From Lepeophtheirus salmonis (taxonomy: Eukaryota > Arthropoda > Copepoda > Siphonostomatoida > Caligidae): a DNA stretch of 64,000 nucleotides. The notes under the pieces were generated by a model that was not told the origin of the DNA, ran no database searches, and saw nothing but the letters and a program-made list of their open reading frames with translations. The stretch covers positions 29,461,403 through 29,525,402 of the forward strand of contig NC_052138.2 of the NCBI RefSeq assembly GCF_016086655.4. The letters are read 5' to 3'. The first letter of the stretch is position 1; every line of letters starts with the position of its first letter. The position numbers and the translations under genes are program-made. This document shows, in pieces, positions 1-11,400 of this stretch.

Positions 1-685
1 TAATATTTTTTCTATTTACTAATGCCATTTAAAGTGTAAAAGTTTCTCCTCTTTATGGGGGTAATTAATTTTCTCCTCACAAAATCATATAACAGTCAGC
101 TGAACATTTATAATAATTACATCATTTAAATTTGTATAATTTTTGAACCCCTTCATTTCAATTAAAATACTTGTTTGAATATACGGAAACGAGAACAAAT
201 AAATTCTTATTTCAAGAAAATCTTATCAAGATGAGTTTGGGATTTTAAAAAGATATAATTTGTTATTCTTATAGTAAAAACATTTCTATTAAATATTCAT
301 TACTTTATACAAATTTTGTGAATCAATTTAGTGCCCATCAGTCTTTGATGAGGTTGTGTGTAATATATAAAATAGTATTATAACTTTGTAGCTATCGTTG
401 TACACATGAGTCCTCATATTAAAAATAAGAATAGTCAAAAAGAAAATCATAGAAATGACTTTTAATTGAAACAGTGAATGAAATTCACTCAACCTAGATT
501 ATGAAATTGCTAAATGTACGAATAAATCCTAAGCAAGGTACTATGAAGATAAACGTAGAATTGTATATGATATGAATGATTGGTAAAGGAGTATTCTGGA
601 AAGTATTGACGATAAAATGTGGATTCATAGGGGTTAGAAGGATTTTTATATATCTTGGGGTGTATTATATCCCATTTCAGTAAGG
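1..685. other. Intergenic AT-rich sequence
   Basis: I see no supported gene here. The 78-codon minus-strand frame at 510-746 runs into the terminal repeat of the neighbouring hAT element and has no recognisable domain, so I treat it as chance. Confidence 0.6.
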
Positions 686-1522
686 CAGGGGTTCCCAAAG
701 CGATCCATTTGGTGACACAACGGAGGGGTTGCAAGATGATTTCCAAAAAGAAGAATATAGTTTATATTATAGTCAAAAACTTAACTGGATACTCCTCTCA
801 TACTGCTACCAGCTAAACATCAGTCGTCTTATCAAAAAGATGCACTTATCGAAATATCCTCTGACCAAACACTAAAAAACAGATTTTGATTTAAAAACAC
901 TTGACAAATTCTGGATTTCCGTAACAGAATGAATAGCCTTTGCTGGTTAAAGCAGCTTTAGATTGACTTATACCATTTGACTCATCTTATTAATGTAAGA
1001 ATACCTTTTTGGTATTAACTTATATCCAAAACAGATACAGATTGCAGCTTTATGTGAGGGATAATCTTGTAGTTGCTGTGTGTAAAGTTAAACCTAGAAA
1101 AGACGTGCTTTTCTCAAGGAACAGTGTGCATCCGTCAAATTAAGAATTTGATTCGTTTCTAAACCTATTTGCACATCCACAGACTGTAATGTTGTTTGTT
1201 TATGAGTCTCACTTAAACTTTATTTATTGCAAAAAAGATAATATATAAAATATAAAGTATTAAAATCATTTCAAGAAGTAAATAAATAGCTGATTTTATA
1301 TTTACAATATATTCCAATATTTCTTCGTTGTATTTATTAATTTTTTTAAATATTTTGAATTAAAATCTTTATTTTTGATCAATATAGTCAAATAATCTAA
1401 CTTATTTGCCTCTGGGTTGAATTTTATCAAATTACATATTCTTCTCTTAATGACAGGTCTCGGGGACCACATTTTCTAGCCGCATATTTTAAGGGCCGAA
1501 CTTGAAAAGTTGAGAAAACCTG
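686..1522 (+). mobile_element. Decayed hAT-type DNA transposon (about 0.84 kb)
   Basis: The left end reads CAGGGGTTCCCAAAG and the right end, read in reverse, CAGGTTTTCTCAACTT, which is the usual style of hAT terminal repeats. The flanking 8-mers are CAGTAAGG and TGCTAAGG, sharing their last five bases, which fits an old 8-bp target duplication. Inside, on the plus strand around 830-940, is a broken match to the C-terminal dimerisation region of ZBED-like hAT transposases. It begins ALIEISSDQTLKNRF and then continues across stops and frameshifts. The length is far below an intact hAT element, so this is an internally deleted relic with no coding capacity. Confidence 0.65.
830..1130 (+). pseudogene. 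hAT transposase C-terminal fragment, broken
   Basis: The plus-strand translation from about 830 gives ALIEISSDQTLKNRF, then a stop, then pieces resembling the part of ZBED/hAT transposases that precedes the dimerisation motif. The expected downstream motif (alanine-leucine-threonine near an asparagine-lysine-tyrosine stretch) is not readable in one frame. It lies inside the hAT element whose ends are at 686 and 1522. The family call rests on this motif plus the terminal repeats; the exact subfamily is unknown. Confidence 0.5.
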
Positions 1523-2176
1523 TGCTAAGGGCGATTTAATAAAATTTTAATCCAATCCAAGGAAAATGATTTGTAACATTTCTAAAGATTATTATTGCAT
1601 ATCATTTAAGTACTCGTAGAAAAATATATATATTGAGAGCAGAGCTATGAACGATTGAATAAATTTTTATTTGAATCAAGACAAATTAATTAATTACAAA
1701 AAAATAGTCTATAGTATTTTATATAATTCCACTTTTATGTATCGAGTTGTCACTATTTAATTCACTGATTAATTCTTTACCAATTACATATATGTAGACT
1801 ATTAAGGAAGAACATTTTTAACACGCATAATTTTTGAATATTTGGTTATTTTCCATCTGTACATACAGTTGCATATATATCCTATATGTTAATGTATGTC
1901 TTGACAGCTAAACATGAAACTATATATTATAAATGGTTATGGTAGTAATTATTATTAAACAAATATTCGGAAAAAGAAATAATTGATCAACTTTTGAAGA
2001 ATATGTATATAAATGGTTTTTAATTTTAGTTAGCTTATCAAACTTGATCATAGGTAAAATTGTTATATATGTATGTATACTATATGAAGCAATACTACTT
2101 ACTCTATACGTGTAACGCGCACTCTTTTTTTCTTCTTTTTTGTTGACAGACGTAAGGCTCTTTAGAGTAGAATTTA
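1523..2176. other. Intergenic AT-rich sequence
   Basis: Nothing recognisable. There are short TA-rich runs and no open frame with codon structure. Confidence 0.6.
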
Positions 2177-2950
2177 TACTCCATTACCGTTACTCATCAA
2201 AAACTATTATAATAGGCTCTGTGAGCCGTGTTTGAAAGTGGAGGGGCCAATCACTTTAATCTAAAAAAAGGATTATATTTGCTGCCATATTTTGAATAAA
2301 CTTATTTGCCCGGACATGTACTTATTTTACATACTGTTGATAGTGTCAAGGGAACTGTTTTTTTATTTATTTTATATAAATTGATGGAATGAACGGTTTT
2401 TTATGGAGTTAGTTGATTTTCGAGAGTTAAAAAAAGAAAATACTTGTGCAAAAAAGGACGTTTGGTGTCCTTAATCAAATATACAATAGAAATTTTCTAT
2501 GGTAGTAAAATAAAAGACAGTTATTAAAAAAAGATTCAAATCAGTTTTTTTTTTTCAAAATCAAAGATAATATACAAGAATCAAAATTTAACCTTTAATT
2601 TTAATAATTTCAAAATATTTATACTATTTCCTACAACTTACTCTAATTGGCCACAATTCATTTTTTTATATAGTAAAATATGGACAGCCTATCTAAATGA
2701 GCTCTCCTGCCCCTTTTGCGTAGTCCCGGCGGCATAATACGGTCTTCTCAAAATAGAATACTTAATCTTCATGGGCAAAAGAAAATTATGTGGAAGTGAG
2801 ATTAGCTCGACTCTTTAGGAATGCTCCCGGATTCTTATAGCATCAACAAATCTGTTTAGACTAAATGTATAAATATTCTAAAAACACTCTATTTTTAGTT
2901 GAGGGGGTTATTATGACCGTTTTTGATAAGTAACGATGATTGAGGAATTA
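2177..2950. repeat. Dispersed inverted-repeat element, family M1 (copy 1)
   Basis: The left end at 2177 (TACTCCATTACCGTTACTCA) and the right end at about 2900-2950 (GACCGTTTTTGATAAGTAAC followed by GATTGAGGAATTA) are imperfect reverse complements. The same ends occur at 31478 and 32930 and, in a compact copy, at about 37180-37413. The interior also shares a TATGTGGAAGTGAGAT-like block and ATATTCTAAAAACAC with those copies. No coding sequence is visible, so this looks like a non-autonomous inverted-repeat element. The superfamily is not assigned. Confidence 0.55.
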
Positions 2951-3632
2951 AATATATATATAATATATTTTTTTTTTGGGGGGGGTATGACGTATATATT
3001 ATATATAATTAGACTAATAATTAAGGAATAAGTTCTTATAATTTATTAAGAAATTCTTCACACAATTGTTCTAAGTCAGATATACTATGAAAACAAAAAA
3101 ACTGTCGGTAATGCTAAATCATTAAGAACCCAACCTTATTTCTTTGCACCTAGATGGTACCATATGAGAGCCTGTTTCCTACCCATTTTGCTAGCTATAG
3201 TAAATTTTGGCGTGCAAGTGAGGGGAATACGGTCATTTCAAAATAAAAGACAGCTCAAGTTAGACATGGACTATATTAGAGGGGTATTTACTACTAAATT
3301 GGGCTAGAAGAAAATATTAAGTATGAATTCAAATGACAAAATAGCGCGAATAAAATATAATTGGAACAGTAACATGTAATCCAATGAGTCAGCAAAAAAC
3401 TATCCACTCAACAATATTGAACAACTACATTGCACAATTAATTATCTTTTGTAATTTGCATGTATACTTGATATTTTCTTATTCAAGTACTAACTGCAGA
3501 TTAAGTAATAAGTCCCCCATTGTTATCGTCCCAGACTTGTATGATAAATATAATGTAAATAAGTAATTAATTCTTGTGCAGCCCACTACTGATTGACTTA
3601 TGGACTCGAGTTTGGGGACCATTGGGTTAGAG
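2951..3632. other. Intergenic sequence
   Basis: It contains a poly-T/poly-G tract near 2969-2988 and TA-rich runs. The 60-codon plus-strand frame at 3384-3566 has no recognisable features and is probably chance. Confidence 0.55.
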
Positions 3633-4011
3633 AAAGCATGTCCAACTTATGGCCTGCGGGTCACATTGCAGGCTGCCTAATGTTTAGGTACAACCAACTT
3701 TTCCTTCTCATTTCGAGCTGTATTATTTTAACAAAATTATCGCAATGTCATAAAAACGCATAATAGGTATAAACAGCGAAAAATACTTGACGTCATACTA
3801 TATTTTCAGAAAACTCTAACAGGGTTACTAGATTGACCTTTTTTTATCTGGGTTTGCCTTGAAAAATTAGATATGACCTTAAGTTGAAATAAATTTGTAT
3901 TGAATATTTTTGTTTCAAGAAGCAATTTTTCATGACATTTAAAATAATAGACCCATTTAAATATTTCGATTGGGAATGGGGTGCAATATATTAGAAGGTT
4001 GACCATCCATG
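3633..4011. mobile_element. Short hAT-type MITE with 8-bp target duplication
   Basis: The left end carries ATGTCCAACTTATGGCC followed by TGCGGGTCACATTGCAGGC. The right end reads AAGGTTGACCATCCATG, the reverse complement of a similar terminus. Both match the widespread hAT terminus type with a 'gggATGTCCAACCTT' core. The flanking 8-mers GGTTAGAG (3625-3632) and GTCTAGAG (4012-4019) agree at 6 of 8 positions and carry the TCTAGA-like core preferred by hAT elements. The 379-bp element has no coding potential. Confidence 0.65.
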
Positions 4012-4698
4012 GTCTAGAGGCTCTCCAGTGATGAAAGGGTTGGGAATCACTTCTATTTATTCAATTTTCCCTTTCATTTAATAATATTCTTGGTCAAAAA
4101 AACATAGGGAAAAGAAAGAGTGCGTGCTCCAGGAATAGAGACTTGAGAGCATTGCTTGAATATGTATTATAATTTGAAACATGCGAATAAACAAAAACAT
4201 TTTGTTGTGGAAAGCTTTGTTTTCAAAATTGATTTTTTTTTTGAATTATCGTCATTTTTTTTTCATTTTGTTGGACGTCCTTTCTGGTACTAATTTTTTT
4301 TTTTTCAAAAAAAAATATATGTATATATAAAATAAATATCATTTGAAAAAGTGGTAGAAACGAAATATTAGTTATGAATAAATATGTATTAGGTATATGT
4401 ATATAAAAGTATTTCCATGCACAATATAACGAGAAAAGAAAATAGTTTATATAAATATATATGGAGGTTATATTTATATTGTATATGGCCTTGACACTTG
4501 AAGTGTTACTGATATATCAGAGTATTAGTAATAATATAGTAATTACTCTCATTCGTATAAATGTACATATATTATATATTTATATGAAACGTTGTATGAA
4601 CGTTCCTTAACCTTCATTTGGTTGTATTCTATATATGTAGAGTGTTTCTTCAATGCTATAAAAAACCCTTTTCTTCTTCCAAGGTTTTGATATTGTCG
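4012..4698. other. Intergenic region, 3' side of the membrane-protein gene
   Basis: It begins with a fragment (about 4026-4050) that looks like another hAT terminus, GGGTTGGGAATCACTT. The rest is AT-rich with long T runs at 4228-4300. On the minus strand this would be the 3' UTR of the gene ending at 4699, but I could not place a confident poly(A) signal close to the stop. Confidence 0.5.
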
Positions 4699-6009
4699 TC
4701 AGCAAAGAGAAGTCGGAGAGTTTGTATAAGGATTAACGGCGGGATCATCGGATAAATCCGTACACTCATTTTGAAGAAGAAGTTCCTCTTCTTCTTCTTC
4801 CTCCTCCTCCTCCTCGTCCTCTTCATCCTCCTCCTCTCTAGCCTTGGTATGGAGCCGACTGCTATAAGAAAACTTGGAGTTTGCGCTGAAATCAACTGGA
4901 GGTGGAATAATGATAAATCCCCCGTTGTTGCTATCGCTTATATTTGGATGGTGATGCTGATGATCAATTTGGCTACGAAAGGAGTGTGGTTCATTGTTCA
5001 AGTTGTTGATGGAGTTTGACTTTTTCGTGAGGATTCTGTAGCGCTGAGGATGATAATGAGGTCCATTGTGAGTTGGGCAGCAAGTCCGTGTATTGTTACT
5101 ATTATTAATATTGTTATTGTTAGGGATACAGGAAGAGGTGGATGAAGAGTTGGGTTGAATGCAATCAAACGAAGAATATTGGCAAGGCACAGAGCGATGA
5201 TCGGCAGTGTAGGGGGGATTCCCAACAAGAGGAGGCAATCTGTTGGAATGTTGAAGAAGATGTGCAGAGAAGAAATGTCCTTGTTCGATAGGTGGGGGAT
5301 TCTGCAGCAGCTGTTGTGGCTGATTATGTCTCTGGCAGGGGATTGAGCCTGCCTCACTAAAGTTGCACTCCTCAATTAAGTAGGAACTCGGTCCTTTTTG
5401 CTCATTCAAGTCCGTTTCATCTACAGCTCCTCCCTCATGTTGTAGGAGCTGTTGCTGGTGAAGGATTGCACTTTTGTTGAGTGAAGAGGTAGATGATTGA
5501 AAACGGGAGCGTCTTCCCGTGTGGTACGCCTCTACTCTTCGATAAATGGATGGCGTAGATCCAATGAGAGACTTTCTCGAGTCTTTCAAGAAGGATGATG
5601 AGTCCTGATTTATTTCGGAGAGACTCAGCACATCACATTGAATACCTACTGAGAGACTTGATACAGAAGTGGACTTTTTCTTAGGTTCAAAGAATGTGTG
5701 CGTGTACAAGTTTTGGGGCATGGATGGAGGGGTAGAAGTTGAGTAAAGGTGATTGCATCCCAGTCCTGTTGATGAAGCCACGTTATTGAGGAGACGATAG
5801 TCCTTTATTTCATCCCCCGATGCCACAGCATTTGCAGTCACTCCTGAGCCCGATCCTCCACCGACCATGGGGCAATCTTCCAAGTCTTCTATTTCTGTAT
5901 CATCGATATGATAAAGCATGTATAATAGATTCGTTACTTTGTAGCAACAAAGGCAAAACAAGAGGCTCCCAAATAGTAATAAGCCAATTACTAACCAAAC
6001 ATCATCCAT
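4699..6009 (-). CDS. Putative single-pass membrane protein, uncharacterised (possibly terminal exon)
   Basis: This is the only long frame in the window, about 436 codons, ending in TGA at 4699-4701. Residues 4-22 are strongly hydrophobic (VWLVIGLLLFGSLLFCLCC) and form one predicted membrane segment, followed by a tail of about 400 residues. The tail has an acidic patch at about 36-45 (IDDTEIEDLED), a Gly/Ser stretch at 49-57, Ser-rich and Gln-rich parts, an Asn-rich run at about 297-306, a His cluster at 350-354 and a long Glu/Asp run at about 391-410. There is no enzyme motif and I do not recognise the family. The region is less AT-rich than its surroundings and has no stops over 1.3 kb, which is unlike chance here. 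The frame remains open upstream of the ATG (to about 6075), adding residues such as ECYLKGFGSESS, so the true start may lie in an upstream exon and the tail would then be cytoplasmic in a type I protein. Topology and start are inference. Confidence 0.72.
   Translation of the reverse strand: MDDVWLVIGLLLFGSLLFCLCCYKVTNLLYMLYHIDDTEIEDLEDCPMVGGGSGSGVTANAVASGDEIKDYRLLNNVASSTGLGCNHLYSTSTPPSMPQNLYTHTFFEPKKKSTSVSSLSVGIQCDVLSLSEINQDSSSFLKDSRKSLIGSTPSIYRRVEAYHTGRRSRFQSSTSSLNKSAILHQQQLLQHEGGAVDETDLNEQKGPSSYLIEECNFSEAGSIPCQRHNQPQQLLQNPPPIEQGHFFSAHLLQHSNRLPPLVGNPPYTADHRSVPCQYSSFDCIQPNSSSTSSCIPNNNNINNSNNTRTCCPTHNGPHYHPQRYRILTKKSNSINNLNNEPHSFRSQIDHQHHHPNISDSNNGGFIIIPPPVDFSANSKFSYSSRLHTKAREEEDEEDEEEEEEEEEEELLLQNECTDLSDDPAVNPYTNSPTSLC
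4776..4850. repeat. CTT/CCT trinucleotide-rich tract inside the coding region
   Basis: The plus strand shows runs of CTTCTTCTTC then CCTCCTCCTCCTC. On the coding (minus) strand these are GAA/GAG/GAT codons giving the acidic run near the C-terminus of the membrane protein. Such tracts vary in length by slippage, so the acidic run may be polymorphic. Confidence 0.8.
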
Positions 6010-6935
6010 CGAAGATTCAGAGCCGAAACCCTTTAAATAACACTCCTTTTGTATATAATTCTCATTTGTATATCAATTTTCGAAAGGGTAACATGGATGA
6101 CGATTCTCACTTTAGATAATGATTGACGACAGCAACCACTCTGCGCCTTTTAAGAATCTGTGAGTGAGGTGAAGGATCCTCTTCATATTTCATACGTTCT
6201 TCATCATTTTTTTAGTCGTATGTTCATTCTGAAATGGAGAAGAAACATAAGGGTTAGTTGTATGTAAACATATAGGACATTATTTAACATATAAAGTAAA
6301 ATAGATGAGAAAGAAACCTATTGGACAAAAGAAGGGGGAAAAAAACCAGCAGCTGTTATTATTTCTTTGAGTTCCGCAATTGTTACATCTAGCTAGCTAT
6401 TTGTTCATGCAGGAAGCCTTTACATATTTATTTATGTGGGCACTAGGTACATACATATATGTACAGTAATAAATCTTATATCATTAATCATTCTTATGTA
6501 CAGACGTACACAAGATGGAAGGAAAGGAAACATGCCTTAATTGTCAAAGGATGGCAAAGAGGCAGTCATTTGGAGGAGCATTGACCAGTATTATGAGGGA
6601 ACTGATAAATGCATCTTTATTAATCAGTACATTCATACATTTGCCTATATTAATATTTTTTATCATCTTGGGGTTACCTCATCTTTGTCATACATCATGA
6701 ATGTACATAGATTGTCAATGACAATTCCACATCTATCTACATATTATGTATATTTCTCTCAGCAAACCGTTAGAGTGAAGAAAATAGGTATTTCATCCCT
6801 TGACGATTCTGTAAGTTTGTCCAATCACAATAACTGAAAAGACTCCATAATTATTTAACGCTAGGTTCATTTTAACAGTTAGAGAAAGAATATGAACATC
6901 AAAGAAAGTGTTTGGAGGAAGGAAAATACTAAGTA
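6010..6935. other. Upstream region of the membrane-protein gene
   Basis: Minus strand: the coding frame stays open from 6009 to an in-frame TGA near 6075, with candidate AG acceptors just before the ATG. A separate minus-strand frame at about 6105-6200 encodes a basic stretch (QILKRRRVVAVVNHYLK) that ends at TAAAGTGAGA, a possible splice-donor context. Its phase does not join to the downstream frame across the nearest AG sites, so I do not call it an exon. It may be an upstream ORF. Overlapping plus-strand frames at 6515-6837 have no recognisable domain. Confidence 0.4.
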
Positions 6936-7682
6936 CCGAGTGGTCAACTAAAATATGAACACTTTGAATTTTAAAATTCAAGAAGATATAATTTATTAAG
7001 TAATAATAGAATTTTAACAAAATAAATACTATATAAATATAAGTGTCCCTGAGCTTTTTTAATCATTAATGCAACCGCCCTTAGTACCAGTGATGGCTTC
7101 TAAGCGGTGAGGGAAGGCCTGGCACCCACTGCGGATGTAGTTTTCTGTCATGGTGTCAAAGTGCTGTCTAATATGTCCCCTCGACATGCACCCAAAAGGT
7201 GTAGTCGAGGGGCTTGACATCAGGGAAGTCCGCCAAAAGTGTTCAAAAGAACATCTCACCCTCACAATGCTCTTTCCACCTCCTTTTTTGATAGCTCACA
7301 GTCTGGTGTAAAAACCCGAGATTTCTTGAATGGGCTCTCATGGACTTTAGTGGATTGGCCTGGGTTATTTCCCTTAACTCCTCCGAGTCCAATTTGACCT
7401 TTTTGACAGAGACCTTCTTCCTTTCCAACGTTTTGGACTTGCTGAAGGCGTAGACAGTGGCCTTGGAGACACACAACTGCTTGGATTGCACGAATGGAAA
7501 TGTGTCGATCATTTTCATATGTCCTTTTCTCGACTTGAACGTAACCTAGACAGATCAGGTTTTTTTTCTTTCTGTGACTAATTGTTTATGCTTTAATATA
7601 TCGAAATATAAATTAATTTCAATCACTCAACCCTCAATAATTATTGAACTAGTAAGTGGTCATATTTCATTGGACCAGTTTG
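6936..7682 (-). mobile_element. Deleted Tc1/mariner-superfamily transposon (747 bp)
   Basis: The left end begins CCGAGTGGTCAACTAAAATA and the right end, reversed, CAAACTGGTCCAATGAAATA; both continue TGA(A/C)CACTT. The inverted repeats are therefore about 28 bp. Each end abuts a TA dinucleotide (6934-6935 and 7683-7684), the target site of this superfamily. The element is about half of full length. It carries a broken transposase on the minus strand that lacks most of the central catalytic region. Confidence 0.8.
7062..7518 (-). pseudogene. Tc1/mariner-like transposase remnant (maT-like)
   Basis: The minus-strand N-terminal piece (from 7518) contains ANPLKSMRAHSRNLG, the helix-turn-helix part shared almost exactly with the transposase at 32.1-32.6 kb (ANPLKSMLEHSKNFG). 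After a frame change the end reads DVKPLDYTFWVHVEGTY, the third catalytic aspartate region with the usual P-L-D-Y/F context. The first and second catalytic aspartates are missing, so it is inactive. The maT-like label is my best guess for the family. Confidence 0.7.
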
Positions 7683-8371
7683 TATAACCCCAAGAACAAT
7701 ATCCTAACCGTTAAGATTGGGGATGGAAACATTATGTTTCTCTGCTAGGTGTGAATTACGGCTTCCTTACATCGAAAGATCCATCCTCCCGGGAAATCTT
7801 CCTTCCCTCAAGGCAGGGAATTGAATGTGGGTTGTGTAATATGCCTTTCAATAGAACAATGACCAAAGCAATAAGAAAGTGGCTCAAAAAGAACCACATT
7901 AAGGTTTCAGAGTGCCTAGCCAGTCTCTGGACTTCAATTCCATAGAACATATTTATCACTAGACAAACTTACCAAATCGACAAGGGATGGGAGTAACTTG
8001 TGTAATATGAGACACCCTAATATACATTTAACTATTCATTCTAATGTTACTTTGTTTTGTCATGTGACAGTAAATGACATCATCTTTCAGACATTTTTTA
8101 AAAAAGGTCATCAAATGTCTGTGCTAGCCACGTACGCCACCTGTAAGTACACGTGAATTACCTTTAAATACATTTTTGTTCTATATTTGGGGGGAAGGGG
8201 ATTAAAAAATGTCCGAACACTTCTGTGTATACTTTGTACAATATCCCATACAATGAAATAATACAGAAAAAATGCTCAATCCATAAAGGAAATAGACATT
8301 GAAATAAAATTATGAAAGTGGTAAAAAACAACAGCTTCAAACTTATATTTTCAATATAAAATTTTAAAATA
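7683..8371. other. Intergenic sequence
   Basis: No supported gene. The opposing frames at 7751-7959 overlap each other. The plus-strand one carries LKKNHIKVSECLASLWTSIP, which faintly resembles transposase-tail wording but is too short to call. Confidence 0.45.
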
Positions 8372-8455
8372 GAACGTCATAGCTCAATGGACACCACATT
8401 ATCAAGAAATATTTCTATTGAACTCAAGGTGCGTCAGTTCGCGTCTCGGTCGTTC
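8372..8455 (+). other. tRNA-like / tRNA-derived repeat relic
   Basis: The ends GAACGTC (8372-8378) and GTCGTTC (8449-8455) pair at 6 of 7 positions like an acceptor stem. TAGCTCAATGGAC (from 8380) matches an A-box, and CAGTTCGCGTCTC (from 8445 backwards) resembles a decayed B-box. At 84 nt without clear D and T stems it is not a convincing functional tRNA. A tRNA pseudogene or SINE head is more likely. Confidence 0.3.
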
Positions 8456-11400
8456 CTAGAGAAGGAAATGTATTTAATGTACATTATGAACTTCAAATGT
8501 AATTCCTAGGTAAGATATTTAATTTTTATACTATAATGTTCACTTATTCTATATCACTGCATCTTTGTCTGATCAATTAAATCAATACACACACACACAA
8601 AAGTTTTAAATGCTCTTTGATTGATTAAAAATACTAAAAAAAATTAAGAAGTTACAGAAGATAATTTGATATATTTAGTATCTATATTATCAAAATTATG
8701 CACCCAATTTGTAAGTGTGCTCAAATGAACTAAACCTCTGTGAAAATAAATACTTTTTACAAGAGAGTCTCAAAAAATAACAGCTTAATTATGTATTATG
8801 TATTTTTGAATAATCACCTCGTTAATTCTTGTTCAATTCTCCAAGCAGAGTTGCATTTCTTTCGCGAATAAAGACATCCATAATACATAGCTAGAAGCAT
8901 ATTTTTTGAAAATATTGTTGTATGTGGTTTATTATCATAGGTGAAATCGGAGATAAGGATGTGTAATTTGAATATCTGTAAAGAAATAATAATAAGGAAA
9001 TAGAGATCAAGAATAGTTCTTCTCAGTTGATTATACATAATTTAAATGAAACAAATATAGAACAATAATAAAATTGAGGGAAATTGAATTAAATCCTAGC
9101 AGCTTTAAATAATCTGATGAGATTAAATGTAATTTTATACTTTAAGAGGATTTAATTAAAGGATTCAAAAAATGAGAAAACAGAAAAAAAGAAAAAATGT
9201 TTAGAACTTAAAAATCGGGAGAGTGTTAATTTGTGAAAAGGAGGGGATATAATTTTTGTCCTACTTTTCTAATGCAGGTATATCTTGGGAAAATGGGAGC
9301 AGGAAATATAATAAAGTCGGACTGCAAAACCCCCTTTCTTACCCTGAAAATTACTTTTTCAAACCATAAAAACGGTTTTTTAACCGTTTTTTAAATTTAT
9401 AAGGAAAAACTCGCATATGATGTGATCATTAATGCCCTTTTATAATAAAAGCAATATTTTTATAATATTCTATACATTTAAAAAGTATATTTTAAGGTCA
9501 TATTAAAGGTCAAAAAAGGTCAACTACTTTATGATTTTTCTCTTAGCGTGTATACATTTTTAGTGTGAATGAATATAATGTTTGTTGGTATATTGATGAA
9601 AAATATAGAGCTTTTTGTGACCTCTATAGCCATTTGAAAAGGACGATTTGTAAATGACATTCTCTATTTTTAAAGGGATTCCAAGATTTGAATTTCAAAA
9701 ATTCCCTTAGAGTTCATTTTCTCAGTTGATACAGAAGAATATAATCCTGATTTTTCTTTTTTAAAGAAAGACAAGTTGTTACTCAACGAAGTATTTTAGA
9801 TATTTAACCAATCAAAAGCATATTACTGACATCCAAATCGAATCATATCAATATCAAAGCTCATCCCTACTATTAAAATTAAGTCTACACATAGGTGGAC
9901 AACCGATCATGAGGGAAATGGTAAATAAAGTAAGAAATACAATCAAAAAATAAATTTCGTAGAAAAATGATTCAATATTGCTGATGCGTATCAAACTTCC
10001 ATGCAAATATATTAAAAAGTAATATTCGTAAGCATATTTTGGATATTATTTGGGAGTATATAAATTCATTTCTCAGATGACATCCAGATTCATTATAAAT
10101 GAAGGTGTACAATGTACATAGATTGGTGGTAAGAAGCCCTTTCCATAGTATCATTCAATGAATTATGACTTATTTAGCCTCTACTTGTCTGTTAATAGAA
10201 GCCGTATTTATTATTGGAAATAAATCGATTCTAAATAATTATTTTCTTAAAATATAAAACTTGGAACATGACTAAGAATGATTTATATATTTATTTGTTT
10301 ATAAATAAAGATTTTTAAAACAAAAAAGGAAACTGAAAAATTAGTGGTACTCCAATCCAGGAAAGAAATCAGTATAAATACTACACCGTTTCTAGTAAAG
10401 ATATAGGGAGGAATGACTCTTATATCGATCTTCTTTTTTACTCTAAATTCAACAAGGACTTACTCTCATAAATTCCCAGCAAATCCTCAGCGTTTTTCTT
10501 TGTCAGAAATGAGCACATGCACTCCTGATTAATTTATACTTATACTGGCAAGAAAAAGTTTGTAAAAATAATATTTTTCCTCATTTTCAGGAATGTTATC
10601 AATATTTTTTACTTTAATCCGATAAAAATCATTATGAAAAAAATAGATTGATAAAATATTTTTTTATTATTAGTTTATAAAGGTTCACCTATTTTGGTCA
10701 GACTTAGTTGCATATGTAATGTTTCTCTCTGGCAAGTATGAGAGATTAGTTGTTTATTCCTTCGGAATGGTTATTATTCTATCCTGTAGACACAAGCCTT
10801 TTCTTCTGGATAGAGATTAATGGGAAGGAAGTTTGATTTTCAAAAAAGACAACGGTGCAAAATTACACAACCAAACTCTGAAAAACTTTCTGGAAAAGAA
10901 AGAAGCCTCTCACTTCTTATCTATTATGCAATGGCCTGCAAAATCTCATAATATCGGTCATGATCGTTTTTTATGGTAACGACATCAATACAATCAAGTA
11001 GCTTAGTAACTACGTCATAGAAGGTGTGTGACTAGAGTGTATAATACAAAAGTAACCTAACATAAGGTCAAAAGGCCATTTGTACTATTATTATGAAGAG
11101 AAATCCTATCTAAATGAGTTAAATACTCGGATATAAACACCCCTTCCCCCCCCCCAAAAAAAAGCCTAGGATAGACTTGATATCGGAATTTAATAATTTT
11201 ATAAAACTGTGATATATGACTTTCACAGATCTATTTTTATTTTATTTATACATATAGGTATATATTCTACAATTTCAATCTAATAAATACTTTTCCCACC
11301 ATAAAATATGACAAATGGCCTTCTGAACTTATGTTCAAGTAATTTATCAGTTCTTCTAGTACTATTGTAGCGGGTGCACTTGATCCTAAGATTATAGTAG

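Noticed and set aside
4026..4050. CAGTGATGAAAGGGTTGGGAATCACTT as a complete tiny inverted-repeat element
   Set aside because: More simply explained as a stranded hAT end; no second boundary or duplication.
4771..5375. Plus and minus frames overlapping the membrane-protein gene
   Set aside because: They translate the CTT/CCT tract as Leu/Phe runs or lie in other frames of the real coding region.
6105..6200. Minus-strand basic frame with GTGAGA donor as the exon before the membrane-protein exon
   Set aside because: Its phase does not join the downstream frame at any nearby AG; splicing would give stops or the wrong frame.
8587..8599. AC run as a CRISPR-like or regulatory array
   Set aside because: Plain dinucleotide microsatellite.
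9218..9240. GGGAGAG followed by TGTTAATTTG as an LTR start
   Set aside because: Too short to support alone; no retrotransposon coding sequence nearby.
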